Source: Streptomyces pluripotens (GTDB lineage: Bacteria; Actinomycetota; Actinomycetes; Streptomycetales; Streptomycetaceae). From it: DNA of 64,000 nucleotides. Position numbers and translations under genes: made by a program. The DNA is taken from assembly GCF_000802245.2 (NCBI RefSeq), contig NZ_CP021080.1, forward strand, positions 4,774,001 through 4,838,000. The letters run 5' to 3'. Position 1 is the stretch's first letter. The number at the start of each line of letters is the position of its first letter. The notes under the pieces were generated by a model, which was not told where the DNA came from, made no database searches, and worked only from the letters and a program-made list of their open reading frames with translations. Positions 61,820 through 64,000 of the stretch are shown piece by piece.

Positions 61820-63094
61820 ATGCAGGAGAACACAGACGCAGCCTGTCCCCAGTGCCGTGCCACCTTGCGGGCCTCGGACCCCCGGTTCAGCGTCTGGTGT
61901 CCGGCCTGCGACTGGAATCTCGACCCGATCGGCGGCGAAGGCTCGTGGAGGAGCCGGTCCCGTGCGGTGGCCCGGCACGAGCGGCTGTTCCATCGCGTAC
62001 TGGCGAACGGGACGCAGGCCGCACCGTCGAATGCCGCCCTCTACGGCGCGATCGTGCTCGCGACTGCTGTCAACCTGGTCACCCTCGCACTCACCGGCGC
62101 GGGAGTATGGCTGCTTGCGGCGGCAGGTACCTGGCCGGAACGGATCCTGGGTGTCCTCGCACTGCTGATCGCCGTGTTGCTGCGTCCCCGCCTCGGCCGG
62201 ATGCCCGGGAACGTCCTCGCCCCCGACACCGCGCCCACGTTGTACGAGGTCGCCGACCGGATCTCCGCCGGACTCGGGACCCGTCCCGTGGACTTCATCG
62301 CCGTCGACGGCCGGTTCCGCTCCGCCTACAAGGTCGTGGGGATACGCAGGCGCCGGGTCCTCGTCCTGGGCCTGCCGCTCTGGGAGAGCCTCACCCCGGA
62401 CGAACGGCTCGCCCTACTCGGATACGAACTCGCCCATGCCCGCGTCGGAGCACGCCTGAGCGGACGCTGGATCCAGGCGGCGTTGGACGCGCTCGTGTCC
62501 TGGGCGGACGTGTTCCGTCCCGGCACGGACGAGCAGAGGGAACGCCACGCAGCCGTGCTTTCAGCCCGTCGGTGGGCCGGCCGCAGTGGCGTCGGCATGG
62601 CCAACTTCGGCGAGGCGCTCCTCCGTCCGCTCCAAGAACTGTTGGTCCACACCGTGCACCTGCTCCACAGACTGCTGAGCCGACTCGGAGAGCGTTCCGG
62701 CGAGCAAGCGGAGTACGGGGCGGACGAGGCGGCTGCCCGACTCGCCTCGGCCCGCTCGGTCGAGGGGCTGCTGGAAGCGCTGCTGCTGCGTGAGACCGCC
62801 GTCTTCGCACTCCGGCGGGCGGCCCGGAGCGAGGGCGATGTCTGGGAGGAGCTGCGTGACCACATGAACTCGGTGCCGGGCACGGAGCGGGCACGGCGGC
62901 TGCGGCTTTCCGAACTGCGGGGAGACGCGGCCGGAACCGGCTTCCCGCCGACCTACCTGCGGATCCAATTCGTCCGCAAACTCTCCTTCGCTGAGCTTCC
63001 CGTGCCGGTGACCAGTGCCGAAAGCCGGTCGATCGACGCGGAACTGGAACCCACCAGGGCCGTGTTCGCCGCATGGCTCCGGGAGAGCATCTGA
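61820..63094 (+). CDS. M48-like membrane protein with degenerate zinc motif
   Basis: 424 residues. The N-terminal zinc ribbon is CPQC ... CPAC (residues 9-29). Two spans lie at about residues 74-115 (YGAIVLATAVNLVTLALTG; ILGVLALLIAVLL). The peptidase region reads LLGYELAHARVG: the first His of the M48 HExxH motif is Tyr202, while Glu203 and His206 remain. Loss of a zinc ligand suggests no protease activity or a different metal site. Start ATG 61820 has gcaggag-type context. Confidence 0.7.
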   Translation: MQENTDAACPQCRATLRASDPRFSVWCPACDWNLDPIGGEGSWRSRSRAVARHERLFHRVLANGTQAAPSNAALYGAIVLATAVNLVTLALTGAGVWLLAAAGTWPERILGVLALLIAVLLRPRLGRMPGNVLAPDTAPTLYEVADRISAGLGTRPVDFIAVDGRFRSAYKVVGIRRRRVLVLGLPLWESLTPDERLALLGYELAHARVGARLSGRWIQAALDALVSWADVFRPGTDEQRERHAAVLSARRWAGRSGVGMANFGEALLRPLQELLVHTVHLLHRLLSRLGERSGEQAEYGADEAAARLASARSVEGLLEALLLRETAVFALRRAARSEGDVWEELRDHMNSVPGTERARRLRLSELRGDAAGTGFPPTYLRIQFVRKLSFAELPVPVTSAESRSIDAELEPTRAVFAAWLRESI

Positions 63095-63272
63095 TGCGGG
63101 CAAGGGTACGTGCGTCTGCAGTGATGCCGCCGGCCGCGTCGTTCGTTGGGTAGCCGCTCGCCCGGTCCGGCGGGGTGGGCCGGGCGGAGCGATGACGCCC
63201 TTCGGGTTCCGCGTGCACCGGAGTCCGCCCGCTGGCTCCGCCGCGCTCCCGTGACACCTCTCCTGCACAGGC

Positions 63273-63308
63273 CCTCCTTCCGCCGGGCAGGCGCCCGGCG
63301 GAAGGAGG
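63273..63308. terminator. Bidirectional terminator
   Basis: A perfect 15-base stem cctccttccgccggg / cccggcggaaggagg with a 6-base loop lies between the convergent M48-like and methyltransferase genes. Confidence 0.85.
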
Positions 63309-63346
63309 TGTACGTCGGACCGGGCGACCCCATGTGGTCACACCCC

Positions 63347-64000
63347 CTAGATCCGCCGGGCCACGGTGATGATCTCCTCACCGGCGGCGGTGAGCGGCCC
63401 CCGTCCCCAGTCCCCGTACTGCTCGACGACCGCCAGGCCGGCCTCCGTGAGGAAACCTTCCAGCGTCTCGGTGTCCAGGAACCGCAGGACACTGTGGCTC
63501 ACCCGCGGTGCCGGCCAACCGTCGCCCTCGAAGGTCTCGGTGAAGCGGACCAGGCCTTGGTGCAGTCCGTCGTCTTGGACCTCGTGCCACACCCGCACGG
63601 GCGTTCCGTCGGTGGCCGTGACCTCGTACACCCTTTCCGGGCTCCAGCCCTCCCAGGCACGGGCCCCCGGATTCCGGGTGTCGAACACGAACCGCCCACC
63701 GTCGCCGAGGGCGGCACGGACCGCCCGCAGACACGTGCGGATCTCGTCGTCCCGGACCAGTGCCTGGAAGGCGTGCCCGGTCATGACGACGAGGTCGAAC
63801 TCCTTGTCCCATTGCCGGGCCCGCACGTCGCCGAGTACCCACTCGACCTCGGGGGCGGCGCGGCGCGCCTGTACGAGCATGGCGGCGGCCGGATCCAGGC
63901 CCATCAGCCGCCCCCGGTGCCCGTCGGCCCGGGCCTGCCGGAGCAACCGTCCGGTACCGCAGCCGACGTCCAGCACACTGCGGGCGTCCATCACCAGCCC
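63347..64000 (-). CDS. Class I SAM-dependent methyltransferase (5' end outside window)
   Basis: At least 217 residues; the frame stays open at the window edge, so the start is beyond it. Motif I VLDVGCGTGRLLRQARADG, motif II GLDPAAAM, motif IV DLVVMTGHAFQAL, and FVFDTRNPGARAWEGW typical of small-molecule methyltransferases. Substrate unknown. Confidence 0.8.
   Translation of the reverse strand, partial: GLVMDARSVLDVGCGTGRLLRQARADGHRGRLMGLDPAAAMLVQARRAAPEVEWVLGDVRARQWDKEFDLVVMTGHAFQALVRDDEIRTCLRAVRAALGDGGRFVFDTRNPGARAWEGWSPERVYEVTATDGTPVRVWHEVQDDGLHQGLVRFTETFEGDGWPAPRVSHSVLRFLDTETLEGFLTEAGLAVVEQYGDWGRGPLTAAGEEIITVARRI

Overview
The window is about 70% GC, uses GTG and TTG starts freely, and carries bldK, SpoIIE-type phosphatase/ATPase and Tat/lipoprotein genes. 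All of this points to a Streptomyces chromosome. The order typA-bldKA-B-C-D-E with an sdh operon just before it is the arrangement I know from Streptomyces coelicolor. No rRNA, tRNA or CRISPR array was seen.

Layout. (1) 1-758 is the 3' part of ychF. Its last codons (FRFNV-stop) are an attachment site, and near-identical copies recur at about 13.23 kb and 26.61 kb. They delimit three tandem integrated units. (2) E1 (741-13246) is intact. It holds a WhiJ-like regulator locus, a single-chain type ISP restriction-modification enzyme, a 47-residue double zinc-knuckle protein, an array of phased stem-loops, a RepA-like ATPase, Xis and a tyrosine integrase beside its right att. (3) E2 (13228-26625) has an N-terminally deleted integrase and a mobC/relaxase pair. 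It also carries a two-way operon set around an XRE/TPR regulator (NUDIX, phosphotransferase, frameshifted methyltransferase, HAD, unknown) and a run of small proteins that look like orphan toxin-immunity genes (CbrC, CPCC, DUF6000, HEAT and others). (4) E3 (26608 to about 31.6 kb) is decayed: xis and integrase relics, a full-length integrase missing two catalytic residues, VapBC and Phd/RelE modules, a VapC gene with an amber codon, and a chimera of immunity-gene fragments like those in E2.

(5) From about 31.9 kb the chromosome resumes: a cytochrome b cluster, a MarR/SMP-30 divergent pair with a palindromic operator, a septum-formation family protein, GntR, SPOR and MutT-like genes, an anti-sigma-type ATPase, a multidomain PAS-GAF-PP2C-ATPase, envelope proteins, sdhCAB (minus strand), a peptide-binding lipoprotein and typA. 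The bldK oligopeptide importer follows, with a possible 17-residue leader peptide upstream and a TnpB 3' remnant with its omega-RNA end lodged between bldKD and bldKE. An M48-like membrane protein and a truncated methyltransferase close the window.

How it works together. E1 looks able to integrate and excise but shows no transfer gene. E2 has mobilization genes but no working integrase. E3 is scrap. The units probably accumulated because each att copy restores the ychF C-terminus with only synonymous changes, so insertion costs the host nothing. Family assignments come from recognised motifs, not from searches.
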